Shown here piece by piece: positions 36,691 through 48,802 of a stretch of DNA of 64,000 nucleotides; position 1 is the stretch's first letter, and every line of letters starts with the position of its first letter. Source of the DNA: Chamaelirium japonicum (lineage: Eukaryota; Streptophyta; Magnoliopsida; Liliales; Melanthiaceae). The notes below the pieces were generated by a model, which saw only the letters and a program-made list of their open reading frames with translations, was not told the origin of the DNA and made no database searches. Position numbers and translations under genes: made by a program. The DNA lies in the NCBI GenBank assembly GCA_947650365.1, contig OX393554.1, forward strand, positions 33,278,704-33,342,703, given 5' to 3'.

Positions 36691-37891
36691 TGATGGGACG
36701 CGGATGCTTACAGAAACCCAAGTGCTGAATTTAAACAATTAAATACAGATTTCAGCATATCATAATCAAATTTCAGCAAAGTCCCAAGAACCTGATTCAT
36801 CATTCATTCATGCCCAAACATAATTAATTTAACAAAGTAATAAAACTGACATAATAAAAATTAATTTCAGATTCTAATAAACAAGTTCCAGCAATAATAA
36901 CTAACACAATCTCAAATACAAGCCAAAGTCTCAAAGATAAACTTAGACCTAAACGATAATAAACCTAATGGATGAGATTCTCAGGAAAACCAAATATTTA
37001 GGAACCCTAATGGAAATTCAGCAATAAGGCCGGTTGGAAAAGAAGGTTTATCACATGAAAATTATCGAGGGACGATTCTAAACCGTGCTTTGGTCAATGC
37101 CGGCGACTGACAGGAACTCCGTTGTTGCAGATGAAGGGGCGGAAGAGGAGGCGTGGTCCGGAAGACAAGGGTGAAGAAGCCGAGACGAGGTGATCTTTGA
37201 AGATGAAGGATCTCCGCGTCGATCTTCCACGAAGTCGTAGACGAAAAGGCGTGGCGACGAGGTAGAAACTTGCGAAGGAAGAAGAAGATTGGAAGCAAGG
37301 ATGATTCTTCGGAAGATACGGCGAACAAGCGATCTCGCTTCTCCGTTTAGGGTTTCAATTCAATTCATCGTCCCTTCATCAATTAGGGTTTTTAAGATTT
37401 ATAGAGGATGAAACAACAAAGAAACAAACAAAAAAGAAAAGAAAGAGAGAGGGACGCGCGGGAAGAGAGAGAGAGAAGACCACGGGCATGCTTCCCAAGG
37501 CATGCCCGTGCTGGTGTGTTCGCGGGAAAGGGAGGCCGACCGGGTGAGGGGTTCGGTTAGGGCTTTTGGCTTCCTTTTGAATCTCATCCATTGAGATCTA
37601 AACCTACTTAGGATCCTACGGCTAAAAACCTAGCATAGAAACGAGTCAGTTCGGCATCTGTGGCTCGAACCGGATGCGAACATGGCTCGCACCTACCCAA
37701 ACCAGAAATAAAAACATAAATAAGTCCAGATCCGTCAGTCGGATCGACAGGAAATAAAAATCAAAGTCATAGATCTTCGAACGAGCTTTCCACTGATGCA
37801 GACGGATTGGCGATCGACTTTCTGGATCTCTGGAGGGGATTAAAATACGCGATCAGCTTGTGAAAATCTGCACGTAGGCTTGTCTGCATCA
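36691..37891 (-). repeat. 3' LTR of the gag-only element (1201 bp)
   Basis: It matches 40589-41787 end to end. On the minus strand it starts TGATGCAGACAAG after the purine run CCGGGGGACT. Confidence 0.9.
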
Positions 37892-38751
37892 AGTCCCCCG
37901 GACTCAAAAGAACTCGACTCCTGTCGAGTAGGGTCCTGGATCCGGTGGGGGCTCTCCTGAAAGTAGCCGCTAACTCGGCATCTGCACCAACTGCTCGCCC
38001 GGGTCCGATGGCCAAGTAATCCGCCTCAAGTACGCAGCAGCGACTGCATCTGGTATCCCCTGCCCATCAACGCCAAGCGAAAACCTGAAAGCCAAAACCA
38101 ACATCATCCTCGGCACAGTAAGATCGTCAAGATACTCAGATAATTTCATGTGATAATAGGGAGATAGGTTGATATGAAATTCAAATGACATATGAAAAGA
38201 AAGGCCGCGGGAGCATAATGTATTGCGGGTCATCGGCTTGCGCAATAAGCAATGGTGTATTTGAAAGGCCATGGGGTGCGGGTGCAATATGTGTTGCTCA
38301 AAGGGGCCTGCGCACGTGGCAAAACAAGTGGATTCTAAACTAGGAAGATATGTCATGCAATCATTGTCTGGATGCAGTAAATAAAATAAGAAATTAAATA
38401 ATTTATCAAGCCACTTGTTAAGACTTCGAAAAAGTAAAAATGATGGGCTTTTTGAAATCTGAAAGCATGGTTCATAAGTACCCTGCATCGAAAAGTGATC
38501 AAACGTGGCAAAATCTTCTTTAATGTTTAATGCAACACTTGGACGATGATATGAATGCACATATGAATGGTCTATGAATGTATAGATGTCAGGCAAATGA
38601 TGAATGCGAGTGTCATGGATGCCGACAGACTCTAAATGCGATGTGCATGCGATGGAATGCAAGATGTTGTCTAATCCCTTCTCAACTTTTAGTGAATCAG
38701 ATGAACACCCTACTAGATTATCTGCGAATGGTAGTATGGGATGGCTCTGAC

Positions 38752-39132
38752 TCAGAAGAGCTTGAGGTGCGTGGGAACGGTGCCTCCGAAAACACGTGGG
38801 CCATAGGGTGACGTTGATGCCGTCCTTAAGAAAGTATAGGTGTTGGCTCGGCCATGATATTGTGCATCTCGGTCAAACTGCCATGGACGCCCAAGGATAA
38901 TATCAGCAATTTCTAAAGGAAGGACATCACACCAAACCTCATCGTGATATTGCAGCCCAATCGACAACTTTGCCAAACAACAATGAGTCACTAGCTTGCT
39001 CGTGGTGTTGTCTAGCCAAGATGTTTTGTAAGGGTGAGTCAACGGTTTGACTTTCCACTGCTTGCTCCTGACTATCGCTTCATTGATTAAATTGGTAGTG
39101 CATCCTCCATCTATCAAGACACAAAGGTCCAA
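38752..39132 (-). mobile_element. Aspartic protease-like region of the gag-only element
   Basis: VLIDGGCTTNLINEAIV aligns with the active-site region of gypsy proteases (usually D-S/T-G), followed by DIILGRPW, the usual ILG motif. No polymerase follows. Confidence 0.65.
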
Positions 39133-39303
39133 GCTATTGACAGTACAGACTGTTCGGAATAGCTCGAACCTCTAGTTCTTGCAATGTGGCTTTGGGGGTC
39201 CACCACAGAGCTCGTGGGGTAATAGTGCTTTAGGTGCCTGGGGTGATGGAGACTGGTGAATAACCAATAGTGGCGCAGTCACGTCATCTCCTTCCAAGAC
39301 TAA

Positions 39304-40365
39304 CTAATTGAAGTGTTCGCCCTCGGACTCGTGACTATCCTTTTCATTATCCGCAAGATTTGTCTGTGGATGGAATTGACGTCGAGGACAATCGGCTGAC
39401 TTGTGACCCGGCTGATTGCACTTGAAACACTTCATCATGCTCGGGTTGGGTCCTAAAACTCCTTTACCCTTCTCAGTGGGTGTAGGAACTATACCAGCTA
39501 CAGAGAAAGGTCCAGGGATTGGTCTACTAACAGATCCGGATGGTGCCCTAGTGTTGTCATACCGTCGGGACGCAGATCGGGAGTGGTGAGACTCAACTTT
39601 CTTAGCCCGACGGTGTGCATCACTGACTTGATACAAGTCATGAAGGGACACAACCTCTTGAATGGAGGGCTTAAGACCATTGACATATCTAGCGATGCTC
39701 TGTTCTTCATCTTCATGTAGATCATTGCGAGCTTGGAGCTTGTAGAACTCATTGGTGTAATCATCCACCGATTTGTGCTCTTGTCGCAGGTTTTGGAATT
39801 TTTGGAACACACTTTGTTTGAAATCAGAAGGGAGGAACTTCTGTTGCATCTTTCCCCTCATGTGTGTCCAAGTGGAAATTTTATCTTTTTCCTTTCTACC
39901 CCTAGTGGTCTACAGCTGTTTCCACCATATCAGTACGTGACCTTTCAGTTTAAGACTAACAAATTTGACTTGTTTGTCGCGGGGAATTTCCTACCACTCG
40001 AAATACTGGTCGATTCTCTCGGCCCACTCTAGGAATTCCTCAGGGTCCATCCTACATTCGAACTCAGGAATTTCGATTTTTATACCCTGATCCCAACCCC
40101 AATGGGATTTCATTTTCCTATGAGTCCGTCTACTTCGCCTATCAGTGCCGTCAAAGGAACTGACGCTGTCACCTCCTGACTCGAGATCTAACTCACTACG
40201 CTCTGGAGACGCTCTAGTCATGTGCTCTCGATGGGGTCGAGGTGGATTTTGGGAATTGGTGAAGGCCAATGTCAAGGTTTCGATCTGGGTCTGAAGCCTA
40301 TCCATGTGTTTTTGTTGCCTCATAAAGGCATCTTGCCAAGTGCGGGGTGGAGAGGGTCCAGCCAT
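39304..40365 (-). mobile_element. gag region of the gag-only element
   Basis: It starts MAGPSPPRTWQDAFMRQQ at 40365. The retrotransposon gag core includes DPEEFLEWAERIDQYFEW. A CCHC knuckle (CFKCNQPGHKSADC) lies near 39420. The region is typical Ty3/gypsy gag, interrupted. Confidence 0.8.
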
Positions 40366-40575
40366 TCTAGACTCTCTAGAAGATGCTATCGATTCACCTC
40401 AGAGAGAAAGGTGATCCTAATATGGATGCGCTCACGCGATGCTAGTTTCCTAATTAATGCAAGGACACAAACTAAAATGAAAAGAAGAAAAATAAACAAA
40501 ATTTCAGCACGCACACAAGGATGCAAATGATGCAAGAGGACCGGCCGTTGCGTGAGAACGCGACGACTAGTGCGT

Positions 40576-40588
40576 TCTGATACCAACT
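40576..40588 (-). other. Primer binding site of the gag-only element
   Basis: On the minus strand TTGGTATCAGAAC follows the LTR end CATCA after one base (AG at the junction). It is tRNA-iMet type. Confidence 0.75.
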
Positions 40589-41787
40589 TGATGGGATGCG
40601 GATGCTTACAGAAACCCAAGTGCTGAATTTAAACAATTAAATACAGATTTCAGCATATCATAATCAAATTTCAGCAAAGTCCCAAGAACCCGATTCATCA
40701 TTCATTCATGCCCAAACATAATTAATTTAACAAAGTAATAAAACTGACATAATAAAGATTAATTTCATATTCTAATAAACAAGTTCCAGCAATAATAACT
40801 AACACAATCTCAAATACAAGCCAAAGTCTCAAAGATAAACTTAGACCTAAACGATAATAAACCTAATGGATGAGATTCTCAGGAAAACCAAATATTTAGG
40901 AACCCTAATGGAAATTCAGCAATAAGGCCGGTTGGAAAAGAAGGTTTATCACATGAAAATTATCGAGGGACGATTCCAAACCGTGCTTTGGTCAATGCCG
41001 GCGACTGACAGGAACTCCGTTGTTGCAGATGAAGGGACGGAAGAGGAGGCGTGGTCCGGAAGACAAGGGTGAAGAAGCCGAGACGAGGTGATCTTTGAAG
41101 ATGAAGGATCTCCGCGTCGATCTTCCGCAAAGTTGTAGACGAAAAGACGTGGCGACGAGGTAGAAACTTGCGAAGGAAGAAGAAGATTGGAAGCAAGGAT
41201 GATTCTTCGGAAGATATGGCGAACAAGCGATCTCGCTTCTCCATTTAGGGTTTCAATTCAATTCATCGTCCCTTCATCAATTAGGGTTTTTAAGATTTAT
41301 AGAGGATGAAACAACAAAGAAACAAACAAAAAAGGAAAGAAAGAGAGAGGGATGCGCTGGAAGAGAGAGAGAAGACCACGGGCACACTTCCCAAGGCGTG
41401 CCCGCGCGGGTGTGTCCGCGGGAAAGGGAGGCCGGCCAGGTGAGGGGTTCGGTTAGGGCTTTTGGCTTCCTTTTGAATCTCATCCATTGAGATCTAAACC
41501 TACTTAGGATCCTACGGCTAAAAACCTAGCATAGAAACGAGTCAGTTCGGCATCTGTGGCTCGAACCGGATGCGAACATGGCTCACATCTACCCAAACCA
41601 GAAATAAAAACATAAATAAGTCCGGATCCGTCAGTTGGATCGACAGGAAATAAAAATCAAAGTCATAGATCTTCGAACGAGCTTTCCACTGATGCAGACG
41701 GATTGACGATCGGCTTCCTGGATCTCCGGAGGGGATTAAAATACGCGATCAGCTTGTGAAAATCTGCACGGAGGCTCGTCTGCATCA
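40589..41787 (-). repeat. 5' LTR of the gag-only element (1199 bp)
   Basis: Same ends as the other LTR. It contains purine-rich GAGAGA and GAAGAAGAAG tracts in plus-strand reading. Confidence 0.9.
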
Positions 41788-42110
41788 CCGGATTATCCAA
41801 ATATATAATTAAATGTATTTATTTTACAATATATTATAATTATTTATACTAATTATATAATTTTTTTAAATATATATTACTTATATATAATTAGTTATTA
41901 ATAGCTTATATTTTAATATATTATATTATATATATTTGGACAAACCAGATCAACTTGTTCGAATTAGTCAACCAAAATCGGACCCGGATTAAAACCAGAC
42001 AACTTGGACGGACTCGGATCTAGATTTTGGACAAGAAATCATTGTTTGAATCAGACTTCCAAATTGGGCTGGATCGATCAGATGAGTTGGACAAAAAATT
42101 ACTATCCCTA

Positions 42111-42811
42111 AATAGGATGTAGGATTCTTTTAGTTTGAAATAAGGGTTTTTCGAAATCCCAAAGGATTAGAGCCGGATGCACTTCAGATGGAAGTCGTCC
42201 TCTCTAACAAGAGGTCCAACATGAAGTCCAGAGGGATTGGACAATGAGGTTAGGGATTTCTTTGTGTTGGGAAACTGAAAGAAAACCCCATGCGGGGGAG
42301 CAAGTGAAAAAAACCCTTGTTACAACCTGCGTCCATTGCTGTTGCTGGCGTTGCCGTTGCCACCGTTACCTCTACTGCTCATGCCCACCTATGCCACTGC
42401 GGCTCGTGTTCGCCTCGCCGTCGCTGCTCGATAGAAGCAGAAGAAAAGGGAGAGACCGAGAGACGGTGAGAACATTTTGATTCGTCGGTATCCCTTTTCA
42501 CTTAATGGATCTATTGATCAGGGACCTTAGGTGAAACGGATATTTTGCCCGTCCTTTTCACCCCTTTGATCTGCTGTCAAGGATACATTAATTTAATACG
42601 TAACACCAAACCCCCCCCTCCCCCTCTTTTTTTTTTTTTCTTAAAAGAATAGGTGAGGCCCACATGCAATAGGACATGACCCAAAAGTGGAAAAAAAAGA
42701 GAGAAAAATATGAGGAGCAATCACCAAGATGCTTCTTGAAAGTGAAAGTATTGTATAATAAAATCAGTTTTTTATTTTTTATAGTTTGAAGAGTTGGCCA
42801 TAAGTACTCTA
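42111..42811. other. Intergenic with MITE-end fragments
   Basis: At 42478-42531 and about 42550-42580 there are sequences like the GGTCCCTGACAA ends of the Tourist-like family, in one orientation. No gene. Confidence 0.4.
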
Positions 42812-43225
42812 GGGTGTGTTCTTTTGGGCGGAAATGATAATGGAAATTGATACTCCTGTTGATATTATATTTATTTTTATTGTTGTTTCTGTTTTAATTC
42901 GGTGGAAATGAAGCTATCTGTGGACTTCATTTTCTTTCAACCAGTCTACTTCATTTCCTCCCAAATTTGGATGAAAATCTTATTTTCTTAATTCAAATGG
43001 AAATGAACTGATAAAATAGATTTTCATCTTCTCTATAACTCACTTAATTTCCTTCATTCTAAAAGAACAGGAAGTGAAAATAAACAGATGAAACGTCTTT
43101 TTCTCACTTAATTTCTTTCGTCTCAAAAAAACAAGGGGAGGAATTGAAGTCAATGGACATATAAGTCGATGGAAATCATTTCCATGTCCGTAATTGAGTG
43201 GAAATGAAAAGAACGCACCGGTCCC
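42812..43225. mobile_element. MITE with GTGTGTTCTTTT ends (about 415 bp)
   Basis: The left end GGGTGTGTTCTTTTGGGCGG pairs with the right end GAAAAGAACGCACC. GGAAATGAA motifs recur in both orientations within. Non-coding; probably hAT-type. Confidence 0.5.
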
Positions 43226-43319
43226 TCCCCAAAAATAGTTTCATTTGAGCTACGACCCGGCCCGAAAAGACACATACATTATCAAATGACTAAAAAACCC
43301 TTTATCATTAACCCAATGT

Positions 43320-43760
43320 ATTAACTGAATTTATACTCCACTAGCCCCAATTGATACTCCATAGTTGCTACAGTGATTTCACTATAGCAATAATATTCCC
43401 GAGTATAAATTTGGTTGCTACAGTGAAATCACTGTAGCATTCAAATTTATATTCCACTAACCCGAATTTATACTCCAGGTTTTGTAGCTACAATAATTTT
43501 AATTCAGAATAATGGAGTATAAATTCTTATGTATATGGAGTATAAATTCGACTGTTACAACGAAATCACTATAGGTGTTGCAGTGATTTCACTATAACAG
43601 CTACAATAATTTCATTGTAGAAGCCGAATTTATACTTTGAAATATTACTACTAACAGTGAAATTACTATTCCTGCTATGGAGTATAAATTCAAATGTATA
43701 TGGAATATAAATTCGGTTGCTACAGTTAAATCACTGTAGCAGCACTGTAGCAGCTGATGA
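43320..43760. repeat. CTACAGTGA palindrome cluster
   Basis: At least six imperfect copies of GCTACAGTGAAATCACTGTAGC-like palindromes are separated by GAGTATAAATTCG spacers. Confidence 0.7.
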
Positions 43761-43935
43761 GATTGTTGTTGGTTAATACACTAATAATGAAGCAGTTGTT
43801 GAGGTTGTTAGTAGCCCACAAACTCAAGCCAAATCTATTGATGGGACTCTCTGATCAATCATGCCACAACAGACCCACCTAACAACATGATGTCATCCCA
43901 AACAACTAATCTATTTAAGGGGGGCTTGCTGTTAA

Positions 43936-44390
43936 GTCCCCAGAAAGAGATCAGTTTGGTGAAAAGGACAGAACACGTCGGCAATGACAGCAAGCCCCTA
44001 TGTTAACTCTTTCACCCTTTTAAATGATAAAACTGTCCTACTATCCATTCAACCAACCCACCCTAAACCTAACCCTAACCCTAACCCTAAATCTATGACC
44101 CTAACAATAAACCCTAATCCTAAACCTAACCGAATCATTGTAGCCGTCCCAAATCATTGTAGCAGACCAAAATCACTATAGCAATCCAAAATACTAGAGC
44201 GACCCGGAGTACTGTAGCAGTCCGAAATTGCTATAGTGATTTGTGTCAACATCCGGATTCTATATAATCGTCTGTACATACCTATGGAGGGGTAAAACGG
44301 ATAGTGAAACTAAAATTGTTTCGGAGGGACTCTTCACTGAACCGAAACATTGTCGGTCCTTAAGCTCAAACCGATCTTTTGTCAGGGACC
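43936..44390. mobile_element. Tourist-like MITE, second copy (455 bp)
   Basis: The left end GTCCCCAGAAAGAGATCAG and the right end GATCTTTTGTCAGGGACC are inverted. The TAA target duplication lies at 43933-43935 and 44391-44393. The interior carries the palindromic TCACTATAGC motifs and a telomere-like run. Confidence 0.7.
44061..44128 (+). repeat. Interstitial telomere-like repeat
   Basis: CCCTAAACCTAACCCTAACC and further CCCTAA units, degenerate, about eight in all. Plant telomeres are CCCTAAA. The run lies inside a MITE. Confidence 0.6.
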
Positions 44391-44556
44391 TAAGCCACAC
44401 TACCCCTCTATTCAACTTAGGAGCACCAATGCCATAGGTTTTCATAGTGCTTGCTATGCAGCAACAACTGTACTGCTGTCTGTATGATGTTACAATTCAA
44501 CTGAATTCGATAAATATATGAAGAACAATGATCATCCTCTGTGATACATACATGCA

Positions 44557-44990
44557 GGGACGGGCCAGATGGCAATGGAGCCTGAAAACCCGACCCAAAC
44601 TTTAGGTTTGGGTATAGATTTTGTACCCGAAACAAGGTTTTGGTAGGGTTCGGCCCATTAGAACCAATGAGATAAGTCTCCAATCCTGATTGCTTGTTAC
44701 ACAAGCAAAGTAACCGGTTTGAATCTGATTCGTCAGAATCAGATTTGAACAAGGCCGAATCATGGTACATACATGCCATTGGGGATGGGCCGGACGGCAA
44801 TGGAGCCTGAAAACCCGACCCAAACTTTAGGTTTGGGTATATATTTTGTACCCGAAACAAGGTTTTTGTACGGTTCGGCCTATTAGAACCAATGAGATAA
44901 GCCTTCAATCCTGATTGCTTGGCATACAAGCAAAGTAACCGGTTTGAATCTGGTTTGTCAGAATCGGATTTGAACAAGGCCGAATCATAC
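44557..44990. repeat. Tandem duplication, unit about 222 bp
   Basis: Two units starting GGGACGGGCCAGATGGCAAT (44557) and GGGATGGGCCGGACGGCAAT (44782) are near-identical through AACAAGGCCGAATCAT. The minus-strand 186-codon frame across it is a repeat product, not a gene. Confidence 0.8.
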
Positions 44991-45078
44991 TCATTTCAAC
45001 CGCATCAAGCTTGGCTCGGGGCTCAAACAGGCTAAATCTGGCCCGAGTTACGTGAATCAAACCCCGGGGTAATTTTTT

Positions 45079-45312
45079 GGGTTATTTTGACTTTGCCCCC
45101 CATTTTTGCCTTGAATTAGACTTTACCCCCCAAAACTAACTGTTCCGTCAGCTCACCATCTAAGAGAAAGGGTGAGCTGACGGAAAAGAAATAAAGTTTT
45201 GAGGGGTGAGCTCACGGAACAGTTATGTTTGGGGGGTAAACTCTAATTAATGGAAATATGGGTGGTAAAGTCTAATTCAAAGCAAAATTTGGGGGCAAAG
45301 TCAAAATAACCC
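45079..45312. mobile_element. MITE with GGGTTATTTTGACTTTG ends (234 bp)
   Basis: Both ends are the same inverted sequence through TTTGCCCCC. An inner stem CCGTCAGCTCACC / GGTGAGCTGACGG makes it a near-complete hairpin. Flanks TAATTTTTT and TAAATTTTT suggest a target duplication of about 9 bp, hence MULE-type. It sits within GGTTCGG-type degenerate repeat. Confidence 0.7.
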
Positions 45313-46131
45313 TAAATTTTTTAATCTGAATTTACGAATATTGGCAAAAATAGTCGATCGAAACCCTAACTGGCCGAACAGGCTGAGCTGGTTCGGATTT
45401 AGGTTGCTCTGGTTTTAATCTGGTTCGTCGAAATCAGATTTTAACAAGGCTGAATCATACTCAATTCAGTCGGATCAAGCTTTGAATCAGCCCAAAACTG
45501 GCTGAATCTCGCCCGAATTACTGGAACCAAACCTGAATTGGCTGAACCGGACGTAAATTTTCTAATCTGGATTTTATGAAATTCTGGCAAAATCAATCGA
45601 TCCAAACCCGAACCGGCAAAATCCGTTCATATCTCTTCCGGTCCGAACTCGAACGTAAACCCGGATTCTGAAACCTTATTAGCAACACCAACTCAAAGGG
45701 ATAAAGTTATCCATGAAAGTTAGTCTTTACTGATTCGACATTGTTCACAAAATACTTCTCCGAGTCAGCAACAATATCATATGACATCTGTAATATAAAT
45801 TAAATTATGTTACTTTGCAAAATAGCCCGAGTAGTTCCCGATTCGGACCGAGTCACAGCCTGGGTAGTGGCTGGTCCGAGTTTCCAACCGAGTCGGCTCG
45901 ATTTTCGGCCGAGTCGAGTCAACTCGGACGAGTCAGACCGAGTTTTGGTCCAGTGATCTGTTGATGATGAAGTGGCAGATTATCAATCTGCGCCTTTTTG
46001 TAGAAAGCATTTTGCAAAGTGAAAACTGACAGAATTAAAGATAATGCAAAGGGTTCACATGGGATTCTTTTGATGTGCTTCCCCTCGCTGGCTATCTTCG
46101 GATGAGACGAGAAAAATCTTTAGTAGAATAT
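45313..46131. other. Degenerate CCGAGTCGACTCG-type repeat and unique sequence
   Basis: 45340-45670 and 45830-45960 hold hAT-type G/C-rich degenerate repeats. The rest is unrecognised. Confidence 0.4.
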
Positions 46132-48604
46132 TTATGGGAATCAAGTTGCACCTGCGTGGGATTTTGAAGCCCAGATGAGCCCAACATGAGTTTCTATTTA
46201 TTGTGCAAATTTTGGTTATTTAAAATGTATTTTTGTCATATTTTTAGGCTTAATTTCTGCACACATCAAAACTCATCTTATAAGGGTTTTCTAGTTGCTT
46301 TAGGAGTCCTAAGTCTATACCTAGTATGAATACCAATCATATTGGATTTATGTTTGGTCGTTTTATTACGTTAGGAGACCTATGTACATACCTATTAGGA
46401 ATACCCATCCTATGGGTTTATGTTTTGCTAGAAGGATTCCTCAAAGCTTTCCTTTTAATAAAGAAATGATGAAAAAAATTATGATAAAGCTACTGGCTAT
46501 TTAAGTTGTCGTGATGGTTCTTCTTCCTTGAAGACGAGAGGCCTAGAGATACCCTGCCCTGGTGACCATCTCCTTATCTTTCTCTATTTCTCTCATCTCT
46601 CTCTATTTTTCTTAATTTTCTAAGCATCCATTAATCCCCATAACCTAAAGCCATCATCACCATCGACCAAAACATTAAAACTCCATTAATAAGAAAAAAT
46701 ATGCTAGTTGTTTTTTGAAAATCTGCAGCTTGCTTTATCCATAATGGTCTAATTGACCTCAAATTTAGATCAGATCTTAATAGCATCAAGACCAACACCA
46801 ACACAATTTTTCATCCCCACCCGGCAACTAGATCTTCACCAAACAGTCAAATAATAGCATGCTGCGAATAAATCTGCACATTCTTAAATCCTCAACCTTT
46901 CATATAAAGCAAAAATCCTTCTATTTTGGTGGGACCCATCACTCGTCCCGCATAAATATGGTCACTACGTCCTATCATGGTGACCAATCCTCGTCTTACT
47001 CTTCTTTTATGGAGAAATATTGCCTAGATTATATTGAGAGCCATCCGGATGTAGAAGCCTATGGGCGTTATTCCCCACCCCTGACAAAAACATATGCCAA
47101 CTTCTGTAAGTTAGTAGTGGAATCCTACCCTTATGCATATCAACCACATACTAATTTGGAGATCCATTATTCATCATTGACATATGATTACTATCTGCCC
47201 GTTGAGCCTTTTGTCCAGTGGTTCCTACACTCCACCTTCCCTAAAGACTATCGAGAGAAATATAATTGTATGGAGTGGATGTTCAAGGCTATCAAGAACA
47301 AATTATGGCACAATGAGCACCTCAAGCAAAGGGAGAAAAGCACCACGCCTCCGGTGAAGCCTTCACCACCAAACATGCCTCTACCTCATGTGGTGCCACC
47401 AGTAGAGTGTGCAATGTCAAATCAGTTCCCACCTCCAATGGCACAATCACAGGAGTCATTTCTACTTCCCGAGCATCCACTACCGGCAAACTCTCACGAG
47501 GAGCCTCCACCACCAGCGGAGCCTCTTCTTGTCATCGTGCTTTCAGTGGAGCCCTCGTCTACAACAGAGTTACCACCCACAGTTTAATCCAACGGGTTGG
47601 TCATACTTCAACATATTGAATTCATTGGCCTAGACAGACCTCTAGCAACTCCGCGCTTTCTCCAGCACCACTTGGGAATGCGTGTTTTCGAGCTTCCACA
47701 CCAGTCTGCATCGGTGATCACCGTTTTCAGCATGTGTTAGCACCTCCTCGCCTCTTGTTCCTAGTACACCACCAACAAACACATCATGTGGGACCCTGAG
47801 ACGATTGTCTAATGATGGGACACCTACTACTAGGCCTCCACTACCAGTTTCTGAGCCTGATGCATTACTTTAGTGATAATTCCCTCGGTTACAGTTACAG
47901 CAGAACTCGAGACGAGTTTCATGCAGTGGAAGCATTTGATAAGAATCAAGGTGCACCTGCGTGAAATTTCCAAGCCAAGATAAGCCCAACTGATGACCCA
48001 ATCCAGACGAAACCCATTTCTATTTATTATGCAAATTTTGGCTATTTAAAATGTATTTTCTTCATATTTTTAAGCTTAATTTCTGTACATGCAAAACCCA
48101 TGTTATAAGGGTTTGCTCGTTGCTTTACGAGTCCTAAGTCCATACTTATTAGGAATACCAATCCTATGGGTTTATGTTTTGTTTGAAGGCTTGTAAATAG
48201 GGCCCCAAAGCTTTTCTTTTGAATTAATGAATGATGAATAAAATTATGATGAAGCTTATGGTTATGAAAGTTGTTATCATGGTTCTCCTTCCTCGATGGC
48301 GAGAGGTTTAGGGATAGCCGACGAGAGACCGACGACGAGAGGTCGTAAGATAAGATGCCTTGTAATCATTTCTTTACCTCCCTATATTTCTCTATTTTTC
48401 TTAATTTTCTAAGCATACATTAATCCTCATAAGCCATCATCACCATTGACGACCAAACTTCATAAATAAGAAAACTTATGCTTGCTGTTTTTTGAAAATA
48501 TGCACCTTATTTCATCCAGTGGTCCGATTGATTTCAAATTCAAATTATATTATATCTTCATAACAACAAGACCAATAACCACAATAATTTTCATCCCCAT
48601 CCGA
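46132..48604 (+). mobile_element. Short LTR element with an unrecognised reading frame
   Basis: Direct repeats at about 46132-46824 and 47937-48604 align over their whole length (AAGGGTTT, TTAATTTTCTAAGCAT, TTTTCATCCCCA landmarks) at perhaps 80-85% identity, so the element is old. Upstream of the right repeat lies AACTCGAGACGAGTTTCATG, resembling the 3' end of Ty3/gypsy coding regions. No recognisable primer site, gag knuckle, protease or polymerase. The ends are approximate. Confidence 0.6.
46859..47587 (+). mobile_element. 242-codon reading frame inside the short LTR element
   Basis: An uninterrupted frame starts about 35 bp after the left LTR. The N-terminal half is mixed and looks globular, rich in Tyr and aromatic residues (YIESHPDVEAYGRYSPP, YDYYLPVEPFVQWF, YNCMEWMFKAIKNKLW). 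The C-terminal third is Pro-rich and low-complexity. It lacks zinc knuckle, protease and polymerase motifs. A second Met (residue 34, MVTTSYHG) is a plausible alternative start. It could be a diverged gag or a captured gene. I do not recognise it. Confidence 0.45.
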
Positions 48605-48636
48605 CTTTCATATCATCATCCAAGACTTATCCCACC

Positions 48637-48802
48637 TATTACATGGGGAGAAGCCCAAACAATACATCATTGGAGAAACCCACAAGGGGAAAGCTCAATT
48701 GTATTAGGGCACTATGGCCAACATTATATACAGCCTACAAAGGTTGTGGTCGCTTCCGGATAAGCATACGACACAAAGATAACGAGAGAAATACATCAAA
48801 CA
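48637..48802 (-). repeat. Copia LTR (166 bp), left copy
   Basis: It shares CCCACAAGGGGAAAGCTCAA and CACTATGGCCAACA with the larger right LTR at 51311-51360. Confidence 0.65.

Larger units (their letters stand above)
36691..41787 (-). mobile_element. Gag-only Ty3/gypsy element (TR-GAG type), about 5.1 kb
   Basis: Read on the minus strand: 5' LTR 41787-40589, primer site, gag, protease-like region, a long non-recognised stretch, purine run, 3' LTR 37891-36691. The 5 bp target duplication is CTGGA / CCGGA (one mismatch). LTR ends are TGATG and CATCA. The LTRs are 1.2 kb and differ by roughly 3% by eye, so insertion is fairly recent. No reverse transcriptase, RNase H or integrase is visible in the 2.7 kb interior, hence movement would need enzymes in trans. 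The gag-protease frames carry a few breaks. Confidence 0.85.
36540..42110. mobile_element. hAT-like element split by a retrotransposon
   Basis: The left end TAGGGGTGGTTAAAATCCGG and right end ATTACTATCCCTA are inverted. Flanks AATAGAAT (36532-36539) and AATAGGAT (42111-42118) match at 7 of 8 positions. Element sequence occupies 36540-36690 and 41793-42110 (GATCTGGATCGG-type repeats and AT-rich spacer). The interval between is a gypsy-type insertion with its own target duplication. No transposase is visible. Confidence 0.75.

Noticed and set aside
37970-38662. 230-codon minus-strand frame in the gag-only element
   Set aside because: Position fits the non-coding 3' interior; composition (His, Cys, Phe-rich) and lack of any polymerase motif suggest a chance frame.
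44417-44977. 186-codon minus-strand frame with internal repeat
   Set aside because: It is produced by the 222 bp tandem duplication; no domain.
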